The position numbers and the translations under genes were made by a program. Source: Candidatus Pelagibacter sp. (GTDB lineage Bacteria; Pseudomonadota; Alphaproteobacteria; Pelagibacterales; Pelagibacteraceae). Taken from it: a DNA stretch of 16,253 nt. Location: positions 1-16,253 of the forward strand of contig JAOIRP010000011.1 in the NCBI GenBank assembly GCA_028221385.1, written 5' to 3'. The notes under the pieces are model-generated. The model made no database searches. It saw nothing but the letters and a program-made list of their open reading frames with translations, and had not been told where the DNA came from. How positions within the stretch are numbered: the first letter of the stretch is position 1; each line of letters begins with the position of its first letter. Shown in pieces: positions 7,581-15,042 of this stretch.

Positions 7581-8567
7581 ATGAAAAAAAGCATCATAAA
7601 AAAACTATTTATAAAGCTCTCAAAAGTTTTGGGTTATGAGTTAATTGACCAAAGTGATTTTAGTTCACCTACTCTTCAGAAAGAATTAAATGAAGATCTT
7701 TCCATTATAAATAAAAAATCAATTGTTTTGCCACTGGGTGAAGTAAAAATTACTAAAAGAGTTAATTCTGTACTTATTATATTTAGAACTAATACTGATA
7801 TTGAGATTTGGGATCAAAACAAAAAGAGATTATTTGAAGAACCAAAAATTGAATATTCGTTAAGAGCATTAAAATCACTAATCAGATCAGTTAATTTTTC
7901 TAAAACTAAGTACCCAAAAATTAATTTTAAAACCATAATTGTTGATGACAAGTCTAAAGAAGAAAATTTAAATAAGTTAAAGAAACTAATAGATGAAAGT
8001 AGTTTGGATATAAGTATTACACCTTTAAATCATGAAAAATATAAAGATATAATTAAGCAACAGAGAAATGATCAGACCTTTTCAAATCTAGCAAGTTTAC
8101 TTCAATCATTTGAGCTAGGAAAAGAACATGGTGAAGATTTAGTTTTCTTTGTTGAGGATGATTATTTACATTTTGAACCTATGATGGAAGAGATGGTTGC
8201 ATCATATGAGAGAATAGCTTCTCAATTAAATAAGGATATATTTATGTGTCCTACTGATTATCCATATCTTTATATGAATAATGAAAAAACAAATATTCTA
8301 ATTGGAAACAAAAGACATTGGAGAACAATCAATCAAACTCTGTGTACATTCATGACTACAAAGTCTTTATTAAATAAGTATTGGGATAATTTTTATAATA
8401 CTTGTTTAGATAGAAATGATCCTTTTGAAAAACACCTAAATGAAATCTATACAAAAGAACTTTGTATTTCACCCTTGAAAAGTTTGTCACTTCATTTAAC
8501 TAATGTTAACTCAAGTTATGGGCTAGCACCATTTATTGACTACAAAAAATTGTGGGAAGAAAATTAA
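7581..8567 (+). CDS. Putative GT2-like (GT-A fold) glycosyltransferase
   Basis: 328 residues. After a basic N-terminus of about 60 residues lies a GT-A-like nucleotide-binding region: [14 protein letters not shown] (91-104), KTIIVDDKS (117-125) with the family 2 style VDD, and FFVEDDYLHF (189-198), where EDD (192-194) is a good candidate for the metal-binding DxD-like site. Later FMCPTDYPYL (221-230) and a KRHWRTINQTLCTFM stretch (244-258) resemble acceptor-side segments. No membrane helix or signal peptide is visible, so it is probably cytoplasmic or peripheral. Donor and acceptor sugars cannot be predicted. The gene is a one-gene unit: divergent from rhodanese, and closed by a strong hairpin terminator 3 bp after the stop. 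The family is inferred from motif layout only. Confidence 0.6.
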   Translation: MKKSIIKKLFIKLSKVLGYELIDQSDFSSPTLQKELNEDLSIINKKSIVLPLGEVKITKRVNSVLIIFRTNTDIEIWDQNKKRLFEEPKIEYSLRALKSLIRSVNFSKTKYPKINFKTIIVDDKSKEENLNKLKKLIDESSLDISITPLNHEKYKDIIKQQRNDQTFSNLASLLQSFELGKEHGEDLVFFVEDDYLHFEPMMEEMVASYERIASQLNKDIFMCPTDYPYLYMNNEKTNILIGNKRHWRTINQTLCTFMTTKSLLNKYWDNFYNTCLDRNDPFEKHLNEIYTKELCISPLKSLSLHLTNVNSSYGLAPFIDYKKLWEEN

Positions 8568-8569
8568 TT

Positions 8570-8598
8570 AAAAAAGCCCCCTGAGGAAGGGGGCTTTT
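8570..8598 (+). terminator. Rho-independent terminator of the glycosyltransferase gene
   Basis: Perfect stem GCCCCC (8576-8581) and GGGGGC (8589-8594) with a 7-nt loop, extended by an A-run before (8570-8575) and TTTT after (8595-8598). It begins 3 bp after the glycosyltransferase stop. Because the stem is flanked by A and T runs it could also work from the other strand as a second stop after amtB. Confidence 0.9.
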
Positions 8599-8628
8599 AA
8601 TATTTAACTAACTTAGAGGAAATTTAAA

Positions 8629-8678
8629 GGGGCTCTCCGATGAGTAAATCATAGAGATTTTAGAGAACAAAGAGCCCC
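8629..8678 (-). terminator. Long-loop GC-rich hairpin after amtB, probable terminator
   Basis: On the minus strand, 15 bases after the amtB stop, GGGGCTCT (8678-8671) pairs perfectly with AGAGCCCC (8636-8629) and is followed by TTTAAATTT. The 34-nt loop is unusually long. It contains a small secondary stem ATGA/TCAT and repeated CTCT blocks, so the element may be more than a plain terminator. Confidence 0.65.
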
Positions 8679-8692
8679 CCTATTGTTAACAA

Positions 8693-9994
8693 TTAGTCAC
8701 GTATCGCATAAGCAATAACGCCAGTTTCTGTAACGTCAGTACCTTTTATTTCACCTTCCTTACTTAATCTTAGACCAACAGTTGACTTAATTATTGACCA
8801 GATTATATAAGCGACGATAAATACAAATATATTTACAGCTAACACTCCTATTAACTGAGTACTAAACGAGGTATCAGCGTTTGTTGCCGGAACTATTAAC
8901 GTTCCCCAAATACCTGCAAATAAGTGAGCTGGAACTGCACCTACTACATCATCTATCTTTAATGAGAATAATAATTTAGTTCCATAAACCACAACTATAC
9001 CGCCTACAGCACCAATTAAAATTGCAGCTAAAGGTGTAGGCATTAAAGGTTCAGCAGTAATTGCAACTAACCCACCAATACATCCATTTAACATTTGGAC
9101 CACATCTGTTTTTCCAAAATTTAACCTTGTAACTATTGCTGCAGCTATTACACCACCTGCTCCTGCTAAAAATGTATTAATAAAAATTGTTGATACTGCT
9201 ATTGCATCATCAGCTGTTCCCATAGCAAGTTGCGAACCACCATTAAATCCAAACCAACCTAACCAAAGAACAAATACACCTAAAGTTACTAATGGTATTG
9301 AGGATGCTGCGAATGGTTTTAATGGAGCCGGAGCACCAGACTTAGTAAACCTTCCCAGTCTTGGACCAATAATTATTGCACCAGCTAATGCGGCAGCGCC
9401 TCCAGTTGAGTGTACTAATGTTGATCCAGCAAAATCAGAAAAACCGATAGAAGCTAACCAGCCACCACCCCATTGCCAACCCATTACGATTGGATATATA
9501 ACTCCTGATAAAATTGCTGCAAATAAGAAGAATGGCCATAATTTAATTCTCTCTGCCATGGCACCAGACACTATAGACACTGTTGTGGCACAGAATACCA
9601 TTTGAAAATACCAATCTGAACCATCAGAATATCCAGTATCAACTGAACTTGAATCTGACCATGGTATAAAATTACCTATGTATCCACCTTCTGGTATCCC
9701 ATATGCTAGGTTATAACCAACCATCCAGAACATAACCCCAGATATTGATATCAAACCTATATTTTTTGCACAAATTACAGATACACTTTTAGATGTAACC
9801 ATACCTGACTCTAACATTGCAAATCCAGCTGCCATGAAGAAAACTAGAAATCCACAAATTAAGAATAACAACGTATTGAAAATAAAACTTACTTCAGCAG
9901 AAACAGTTGTTTCTGCCATACCTGCACTACTCATATTTAGTAAAAATACTAAACACATAAGTGACATACTTATTTTTTTAATTAATTTAGTCAT
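8693..9994 (-). CDS. amtB: Ammonium transporter AmtB
   Basis: 433 residues with a cleavable signal peptide of about 27 residues (ending AGMA) and roughly 11 membrane helices, as in the Amt/Rh family. It conducts ammonium/ammonia across the inner membrane. The early MLESGMV (60-66) is present. FSDFAGSTLVHSTGG (185-199) gives the conserved Asp187 and the first pore histidine His195; VVGAVPAHLFAG (350-361) gives the second pore histidine His357. The cytoplasmic tail is short. A strong Shine-Dalgarno GGAGG (10003-9999) sits four bases before the ATG, one of the best in the window, fitting high expression. No glnK (PII) gene lies beside it. The gene appears monocistronic, set apart by the HU terminator upstream and its own hairpin downstream. 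Confidence 0.96.
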   Translation of the reverse strand: MTKLIKKISMSLMCLVFLLNMSSAGMAETTVSAEVSFIFNTLLFLICGFLVFFMAAGFAMLESGMVTSKSVSVICAKNIGLISISGVMFWMVGYNLAYGIPEGGYIGNFIPWSDSSSVDTGYSDGSDWYFQMVFCATTVSIVSGAMAERIKLWPFFLFAAILSGVIYPIVMGWQWGGGWLASIGFSDFAGSTLVHSTGGAAALAGAIIIGPRLGRFTKSGAPAPLKPFAASSIPLVTLGVFVLWLGWFGFNGGSQLAMGTADDAIAVSTIFINTFLAGAGGVIAAAIVTRLNFGKTDVVQMLNGCIGGLVAITAEPLMPTPLAAILIGAVGGIVVVYGTKLLFSLKIDDVVGAVPAHLFAGIWGTLIVPATNADTSFSTQLIGVLAVNIFVFIVAYIIWSIIKSTVGLRLSKEGEIKGTDVTETGVIAYAIRD

Positions 9995-10066
9995 AAGACC
10001 TCCCTTTGTTAAGAGTTCTTATAATTTTAAGGAATATTAATTACTAACGTTGATAAAGAAAACTGG

Positions 10067-10085
10067 GTATGCGGTATTTGCATAC
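10067..10085. repeat. Inverted repeat GTATGC-N7-GCATAC
   Basis: Perfect 6-bp arms at 10067-10072 and 10080-10085 around a 7-bp spacer, a spacing typical of a dimer-binding operator. It lies about 73 bp upstream of the amtB start and just past the HU terminator, so it could be an amtB control site. No known operator is recognised. Confidence 0.5.
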
Positions 10086-10088
10086 AAA

Positions 10089-10121
10089 AACAGCCTTGTT
10101 ACATTTCTGTAAAAGGCTGTT
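10089..10121 (-). terminator. Rho-independent terminator of the HU gene
   Basis: AACAGCCTT (10089-10097) pairs with AAGGCTGTT (10113-10121), and an inner stem TTACA (10099-10103) pairs with TGTAA (10108-10112) around a 4-nt loop, with a single bulged base at 10098. On the minus strand the stem is followed by TTTTTG. It starts 20 bp after the HU stop. Confidence 0.85.
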
Positions 10122-10140
10122 ATTTAATTTAAAAATTTTA

Positions 10141-10416
10141 TTATTTATTAAATACTTCTTTTAATGCTTTAGCAGGTAAAAATTTAACTTTTTGAGAAGC
10201 TCCAATTTGAATTTGCTCTCCTGTTCTTGGATTTCTTCCAACTCTAGCTTTTCTTTTTGCTACTTTATATGTTCCAAATCCTGCAATTTTAACTGAATCA
10301 TCGCCTTTTAAAGCATCTAAAATAGTGTTGGTAATTGTATCAAATGTACGTTCTGCATCAGCTTTACTTAGGTTTAACGAACCTGAAAGTTTAGCTACTA
10401 ATTGTTTTTTGTTCAT
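10141..10416 (-). CDS. hup: HU-family DNA-binding protein
   Basis: 91 residues, the exact size of HU. It begins MNKKQLVAKLS, has the dimer core TNTILDALKGDDSVKIAGFGTYKV (30-53) and the DNA-bending arm with GRNPRTGEQIQI (60-71), the HU/IHF signature with the intercalating proline. It ends with the usual KALKEVF helix. A homodimer should compact and bend DNA in the nucleoid. The absence of alpha- or beta-IHF-specific features favours HU. GGAG lies six bases before the ATG. A loose promoter (TTGATT near 10468-10473, TATAGT at 10443-10448, 19-bp spacer, both read on the minus strand) precedes it. It is monocistronic with its own terminator. Confidence 0.96.
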   Translation of the reverse strand: MNKKQLVAKLSGSLNLSKADAERTFDTITNTILDALKGDDSVKIAGFGTYKVAKRKARVGRNPRTGEQIQIGASQKVKFLPAKALKEVFNK

Positions 10417-10499
10417 TTTTGGCTCCGTTTATGGGTTATTTCACTATAGTTTACATAAAAGCCTATAAATCAAGCATTTTATTAGTGTTTATATGATTA

Positions 10500-10520
10500 A
10501 ATACTACAATATGTTGTATT
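10500..10520. repeat. 21-bp operator-like dyad between rseP and HU
   Basis: Imperfect palindrome with arms AATACnACA (10500-10508) and TGTnGTATT (10512-10520) around a 3-bp centre. Sixteen positions pair. It lies 84-104 bp upstream of the HU start and may be an operator. AT-rich composition makes chance dyads common, so support is moderate. Confidence 0.35.
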
Positions 10521-10575
10521 AATTCAAATTAACGTTGATTTTAAAGGGTTTTGATAATTGTATAAGTTTAATTTT

Positions 10576-11685
10576 TTAGAATAAACCAAGATCTTTTAGA
10601 TCATTAAAGGTTGTAAAAAACATTAAAGACAACAATAAAACCATTCCGATTCGAAAAAAACCTTCTTGGGCTTTCTGACTCAATGGTCTTCCAAGTATTT
10701 TTTCAATCCCATAAAACATTAAATGACCACCGTCTAGCATTGGAATTGGAAATAAGTTTATTAATCCTAAACTAATAGAAATATAAGCCATCATGCTAAT
10801 AAAAGGTAAAATTCCAAATTCAGCAACCTGTCCACTGATTTTAGCAATTCTAATTGGACCGCCTAATTGAGAACTGTCCCCTGAACCTTTAATCATACTT
10901 CCAATATATTTCAGTGAAGAAATGCTCACATAATATACTTCATTAACTGCATAGAATAAGGCTTTTGTTGGTCCTAGTTTTACATGGTTGACTTCATTAT
11001 TGTAAGCACCAAGCTTTATTCCAACCATTCGTTTGTTTATTTTATTACCAAGATTATCCTCACTTTTGACAATGTTGGGTTTTACTCTAATAGATATATT
11101 TTGATCATACCTGTTTACAGTAAAGTTAATAAATTCATCTGTAGACATCATGATGAATTTTGAAACTTCCATGATGCTCTTAACTTTATTGCCATCAATT
11201 GAAACGATAATATCATTATCTTTTAGACCAGCTACCATTGCGGGACTATCTTTTTGAACTTCATTGATAACTGCTGGGGTAAAATCTTTTCCAGCAAATG
11301 TATAAATAGAAAAAAATATAAGAATAGCTAATAAAAAATTAGCTAGTGGGCCACCAAAAACAATTAATGCTCGTTGATATAGAGGCTTTAAAACAAATAA
11401 CTTATCTTGATCTTCTTTACTATAATCTTTTATAATTTTTTCATTGTCAGCTTGACTATAAACATTTCTATCTCCAAAAAATTTTACATATCCACCAAGT
11501 GGTATGACACAAATCTTCCAACGTGTACCTGATTTATCATTCCAACCAAATAATTCTTTACCAAATCCTATAGAAAAATCAGTAACACCCACACCATAGC
11601 GTCTAGCAAAATAATAATGCCCATACTCATGGATAAACACCACAACAACAATTAAAACTATAAAAGGTAAAATATAAGACAGCAT
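10576..11685 (-). CDS. rseP: Site-2 (RIP) zinc metalloprotease RseP/MmpA
   Basis: 369 residues, typical for a one-PDZ alphaproteobacterial RseP. The zinc motif HEYGH is at 19-23 in the first membrane helix and the third metal ligand is Asp318 in NLFPIPMLDGGH (310-321). GGPLANF (111-117) starts the second helix. A periplasmic PDZ domain covers about 133-205, with SPAMVAGLKDNDIIVSIDG (147-165). The C-terminus carries the last helix at 343-360. It cleaves transmembrane substrates such as anti-sigma factors or remnant signal peptides. It lies 48 bp after an ABC permease, possibly on the same transcript. The usual alphaproteobacterial neighbours (dxr, bamA, lpxD) are not adjacent here. Confidence 0.93.
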   Translation of the reverse strand: MLSYILPFIVLIVVVVFIHEYGHYYFARRYGVGVTDFSIGFGKELFGWNDKSGTRWKICVIPLGGYVKFFGDRNVYSQADNEKIIKDYSKEDQDKLFVLKPLYQRALIVFGGPLANFLLAILIFFSIYTFAGKDFTPAVINEVQKDSPAMVAGLKDNDIIVSIDGNKVKSIMEVSKFIMMSTDEFINFTVNRYDQNISIRVKPNIVKSEDNLGNKINKRMVGIKLGAYNNEVNHVKLGPTKALFYAVNEVYYVSISSLKYIGSMIKGSGDSSQLGGPIRIAKISGQVAEFGILPFISMMAYISISLGLINLFPIPMLDGGHLMFYGIEKILGRPLSQKAQEGFFRIGMVLLLSLMFFTTFNDLKDLGLF

Positions 11686-11733
11686 ATCAATGTAATAATA
11701 CTTTTTATTGAAATATTTTCTAGATAAAAAATT

Positions 11734-12501
11734 CTAAGATTTAATATTGTAACCTTTTTTAAGTAATATTGTCACTAAGATCACACAAATTACTAAGAAA
11801 AAGACCATTGAGCTTATACTTATCCAGATATTAAAATCAGACACTCCATAAAATGAGAATCTAAGTCCATCAATAAGATAAACTACTGGATTAAAATAAC
11901 TTACGGTTTGCCAAAATGAAGGCAGCATATCCAAAGAATATAAACTTCCACCTAAAAATACCATGGGAGTTATCACTAAGGATGGGATGATAGACATTTG
12001 TTCAAAGTTTTTGCTAACAACACCAATTAAAAATCCAAATAAAGCAAAAGTAAAAGAAACTAAGACCAATAAAAATATCATTAACATTGGATACTTAACT
12101 GTAACTTCTGCAAAAAATGAAGCAGTAATATATATTACTACACCTACAACTAATGTTTTGGTAGCTCCCGCACCAACAAAAGCAAGAACAGTTTCAAGCG
12201 TTGAAATAGGTGCTGCTAAAATCTCATTAATAGTGCCATTGAATTTGGGGAAAAAAATTCCAAATGAAGTGTTACTTATTGATTGAGTTAACAGAGTTAG
12301 CATTAATAAACCTGGTACGATGTAAGACCCATAACTAACACCATCAATTTTTTGGATATAACCACCAATAACTGAACCAAAAACAACAAAATATAATGAT
12401 GTTGATATTACTGGTGAGAGAAGAGATTGACCTAAAGTTCTTATAAATCTATTCATTTCATGAACATAAATAGCTTTAAACCCGTAATAATTAAATTTCA
12501 T
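11734..12501 (-). CDS. ABC-2 type transporter permease (YadH/NodJ-like)
   Basis: 255 residues with six likely membrane helices, the standard ABC-2 permease size. After an N-terminal amphipathic segment with HEMNRFIRT, the [20 protein letters not shown] helix, the [17 protein letters not shown] cytoplasmic loop and the [17 protein letters not shown] region followed by [12 protein letters not shown] are hallmarks of the YadH/NodJ branch. It forms the membrane part of an exporter with the ATPase whose gene overlaps its start by 11 bp. The cargo is unknown; related systems move lipids, polysaccharides or drugs. Its ATG lies inside the end of the ATPase gene, so it is translationally coupled. A 48-bp A/T-rich gap separates it from rseP. 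Confidence 0.92.
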   Translation of the reverse strand: MKFNYYGFKAIYVHEMNRFIRTLGQSLLSPVISTSLYFVVFGSVIGGYIQKIDGVSYGSYIVPGLLMLTLLTQSISNTSFGIFFPKFNGTINEILAAPISTLETVLAFVGAGATKTLVVGVVIYITASFFAEVTVKYPMLMIFLLVLVSFTFALFGFLIGVVSKNFEQMSIIPSLVITPMVFLGGSLYSLDMLPSFWQTVSYFNPVVYLIDGLRFSFYGVSDFNIWISISSMVFFLVICVILVTILLKKGYNIKS

Positions 12502-13426
12502 TATTCTCCTTAACTAAATTAACAAATATTTTTTCCAATGTGCTTTGTTCTGTTTTTAAATCTTTTAACTTTAGGCCAGCATCTTTTAAACTTTGCAACA
12601 AATCAGTAATACCAGTTTTTTCTGCTTGAACATTATAAGTATAAATTAGGGAGATATAATCCCCTCCTATCTCAAGATTATACTTGGATAAATCACCAGG
12701 AATTTTTGTAATTTTTTCCTGTAATTCTATGGTTAACTTTTTATGTCCCATCTTTTTGATTAATTCTTTCTTATCTTCTACAACAATGATTTCCCCTTGA
12801 TTAATTACGGCCACCCGATCTGCAATTGCTTCTGCTTCTTCAATGTAATGAGTAGTTAAAATAATAGTCACCCCTGTTTTTCTTAGCTCTTCAACAACTA
12901 ACCACATATCTCTTCTAAGTTCCACATCAACACCTGCGGTTGGCTCGTCTAGAAATAATATTTTAGGTTCATGTGATAGAGCTTTTGCAATTAAAACTCT
13001 TCTTTTCATTCCACCAGATAATTGTCTCAGTCTTTGGTCTTTTTTATCCCACAAACTTAAATCCTTTAAAATTTTTTCAATGTGTTTAGGCTTAGGTGGC
13101 TTTCCATATAGCCCTCTAGAATAAGAAACGGTATCAAAAACAGTTTCAAAAGACTCTAAATTTAATTCCTGAGGAACAAGGCCTATTCTTGATCTTGTTT
13201 CACGGTAATCTTTTATTATATCAAAATTATCAATAATAACTGTTCCTGAAGAAGGTTTAACAATTCCACAAATGATACTAATTAAACTTGTTTTGCCCGC
13301 TCCATTAGGACCAAGCATTGCAAGAATTTCACCTTGTTTTACTTTAAGACTAACATCTTTAAGGGCTTTAAAATCATTATCATAAACTTTAGATAAGTTA
13401 TTAATAGATATTTGAGTTTCAGACAT
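12491..13426 (-). CDS. ABC transporter ATP-binding protein (YadG-like)
   Basis: 311 residues. The nucleotide-binding domain covers about the first 230: Walker A GPNGAGKT at 39-46, Q-loop in GLVPQELNL, signature LSGGMKRR, Walker [13 protein letters not shown] and the H-loop [11 protein letters not shown]-terminal extension of about 80 residues, as in YadG/CcmA-like ATPases of ABC-2 exporters, may contact the permease or control activity. It powers export with the overlapping YadH-like permease. It begins 48 bp after the thiV stop on the same strand. An imperfect hairpin fills that gap, and its last bases include the first two bases of this ATG. No independent promoter is evident, so it may be co-transcribed with thiV. 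Confidence 0.94.
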   Translation of the reverse strand: MSETQISINNLSKVYDNDFKALKDVSLKVKQGEILAMLGPNGAGKTSLISIICGIVKPSSGTVIIDNFDIIKDYRETRSRIGLVPQELNLESFETVFDTVSYSRGLYGKPPKPKHIEKILKDLSLWDKKDQRLRQLSGGMKRRVLIAKALSHEPKILFLDEPTAGVDVELRRDMWLVVEELRKTGVTIILTTHYIEEAEAIADRVAVINQGEIIVVEDKKELIKKMGHKKLTIELQEKITKIPGDLSKYNLEIGGDYISLIYTYNVQAEKTGITDLLQSLKDAGLKLKDLKTEQSTLEKIFVNLVKENNEI

Positions 13427-13465
13427 TGTAAAGATGTATATAGTTATTAATACACCTTTTACAAT
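13425..13465 (-). repeat. Imperfect hairpin between thiV stop and ABC ATPase start
   Basis: ATTGTAAA (13425-13432) pairs with TTTACAAT (13458-13465) and TGTAT (13435-13439) pairs with ATACA (13450-13454), with a small asymmetric internal loop and a 10-nt apical loop. On the minus strand it starts 9 nt after the thiV stop and ends on the AT of the ATPase ATG. It has no T-tract of its own. Confidence 0.55.
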
Positions 13466-13474
13466 TTATTAGAT

Positions 13475-14924
13475 TTATTTATTAGATCCTTTAATTTTCC
13501 AAAATATCGCAGGTAAAAAAGTTGCAATAATAAAAGACAAAAATAACAATGATTGAGTCACAAAGGCTGGAAATAGTTCGGCTGGTAAAATTATCCCCAC
13601 CAAAAGACTTTTTGAAAAATCCGGTGCTGGAAATAATAGAAACCCACCAATCAACCCAATAATAATTGAGATATATGCTGTTTTTTCATTCAGCCTCTTA
13701 TTATAGAAGCTATAGAAAACCGTTAGTACAAAAGCACAACAAAATAAATCTGCGAGTAAGAATAAGTATAAAACACTAAATCCTTTTGAGGCAATAGCAA
13801 AAGCTATAATGGAAAGCACTACTATAAAATATTTTGAAAAATTTAAAAAATTAGTTTTTTTATTAAGATTAAAAGTCGCTTTACCATCAACTACAATTAA
13901 ACTTGATATAGCATTCACTAAAGTATCAACAGTACTGATTGTTAAAGATAATCCAAGTATTACAATAACCATTGATAAAAGTTTTGTTTGTTCATTTAAC
14001 AATAAAGAGAAAAAACCTAAATCTGGAACAACTTTTGGGTTAGCTGATATTGCAACTAAACCACTAAAGCCCATAAAGAAAACAATTGGAATAATCACAA
14101 TAAATGCTGCAATTAAACTTTTCTTTAATACGTCGTTATTTTTTGCAGCATAAACTCTTTGCCAATTTCCTTGATGGAAGAGATTTGTTGCAGCAACAGC
14201 TATAAAGAAAGTTAATCCAGCAGTATAATTTGGTAAGTAATCTCCACTAAGTAAATGAGGGCTTTTTTCTTTAATAAATGAAAAAGAAAATTGATCACCT
14301 GTAAAAGAAGTTAGATAAAAAACTGAAATTAAAAATAAAGCAATAATTACTATCATTTGAATATTATCAGTAAATATAGAAGCTCTCAAACCTCCATAAA
14401 GTGTGTAAGCTAGAGTTGCAATAAGAATAATTAAAGATGTTATCCAAAGTTCTGTTCCTGATATATAATTAATGAGTATTGCAACTGCAGTTACTTCTGC
14501 ACATAAAAAGACAAACATATAAAATACTGTCATTAATAAAATAAGTTTAAATAAACTCTTGCCAAATCTTTTTCTTAAAAACTCAATAAGAGTTGAGCCT
14601 TTAGGAAAGGCAGTTCTAATTTTTTTTCCAAGTGAAATTAAAAAAATCATTGGAAAGGCTGTTCCTAGTGAATAACCAATAACAGCTCCTATTCCACCCC
14701 ATGTAGCAGCAGAAGCTGGACCGAATAAAATCCAAGCTCCAAGTGCCGAGGCTATTAAACTTGTGCTCAAAGAAAAAAAAACCAATATTTCTGTTGGCCG
14801 TTAAATAATTATTAATTCCTTGGTATTTTTTAGAATATACTAATCCAATTAGTGTAAAGATTAGACTTATTGTTATGACTAATGTTAGTGATGTTGATTG
14901 ACTTATAAAGTATGTTTTATCCAT
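13475..14924 (-). CDS. thiV: Sodium:solute symporter ThiV, putative HMP (thiamin pyrimidine) transporter, with apparent frameshift
   Basis: An SSF-family (SLC5-type) carrier split between two frames. The N-terminal part (MDKTYF... to RNIGFF, residues 1-50) reads from the ATG at 14924. The rest (SLSTSLIASALGAW onward) continues one frame over, to the TAA at 13475. The break falls in a run of nine T (minus strand; 14773-14781); removing one T gives an unbroken 482-residue protein, normal for the family. Landmarks: GAWILFGPASAATWGGIGAVIG, YTLYGGLRASIFTDNIQ and HQGNWQRVYAAK, the last resembling the Dur3 branch. The gene lies directly under a TPP riboswitch; SAR11 genes of this type are known as thiV and proposed to import 4-amino-5-hydroxymethyl-2-methylpyrimidine with sodium. 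The frameshift could be a sequencing error, slippage-tolerated expression, or a real inactivation. Confidence 0.82.
14773..14781 (-). other. Nine-T slippery homopolymer at the thiV frameshift
   Basis: On the coding strand GG is followed by nine T and then CTTTG. With nine T the upstream frame runs into FFFFEHK and soon stops; with eight T it continues as GFFSLSTS into the long downstream frame. Runs of this length are prone both to sequencing error and to RNA-polymerase slippage. Confidence 0.8.
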
Positions 14925-14925
14925 T

Positions 14926-14996
14926 ATTCTCCCTTTCTGAATTACCGGACAGGTTATTAGGGTTTAATCTCAGTCAGTTACGACACCCCTTAAAAT
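14926..14996 (-). promoter_or_regulatory. TPP (thi-box) riboswitch controlling thiV
   Basis: Minus-strand leader with the thi-box landmarks in order: AAGGGGTGTC (14991-14982), CTGAGA (14973-14968), ACCCT, ACCTG followed by CCGG, TAAT, CAG and a closing AAAGGGA. P2 forms from AGGG and CCCT, P3 from GTC and GAC, P4 from CCT and AGG; a P1 of about five pairs (ATTTT at 14996-14992 with AGAAT at 14930-14926) closes it. P5 (CCGG against TCAG) has one C-A mismatch compared with the usual CTGG/CCAG. The 3' end, GGGAG (14933-14929), is also the Shine-Dalgarno, four bases before the thiV ATG, so TPP binding should block translation directly. Confidence 0.9.
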
Positions 14997-15004
14997 TAAT
15001 ATAA

Positions 15005-15033
15005 TTGAAAATTAAGTTTTATCATAGTAAAAT
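15005..15033 (+). promoter_or_regulatory. Predicted promoter for the tautomerase gene
   Basis: TTGAAA (15005-15010) and TAAAAT (15028-15033) with a 17-bp spacer, each matching the sigma70 consensus at five of six bases. Transcription would begin near 15040, only a few bases before the ATG at 15043, so the mRNA may be nearly leaderless. This fits the lack of a Shine-Dalgarno. The 118-bp region is shared with the divergent thiV leader. Confidence 0.45.
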
Positions 15034-15042
15034 TTTTAGATT

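Noticed and set aside
8634..8660. Hammerhead-like core CGATGAG in the amtB 3' region
   Set aside because: The conserved CUGAUGA and the GAAA box with flanking stems are not present; the resemblance is limited to a few bases.
13475..14785. Separate symporter gene starting at TTG 14785
   Set aside because: The TTG lies two bases before the nine-T run, has no ribosome-binding site, and the reading frame upstream supplies the missing N-terminus and lies directly behind the riboswitch. It is better treated as one frameshifted gene.
14616..14924. A distinct 102-residue protein reading through the nine-T run
   Set aside because: After residue 50 its composition turns to Trp, Cys, Asn and Phe without symporter features, as expected of out-of-frame reading.
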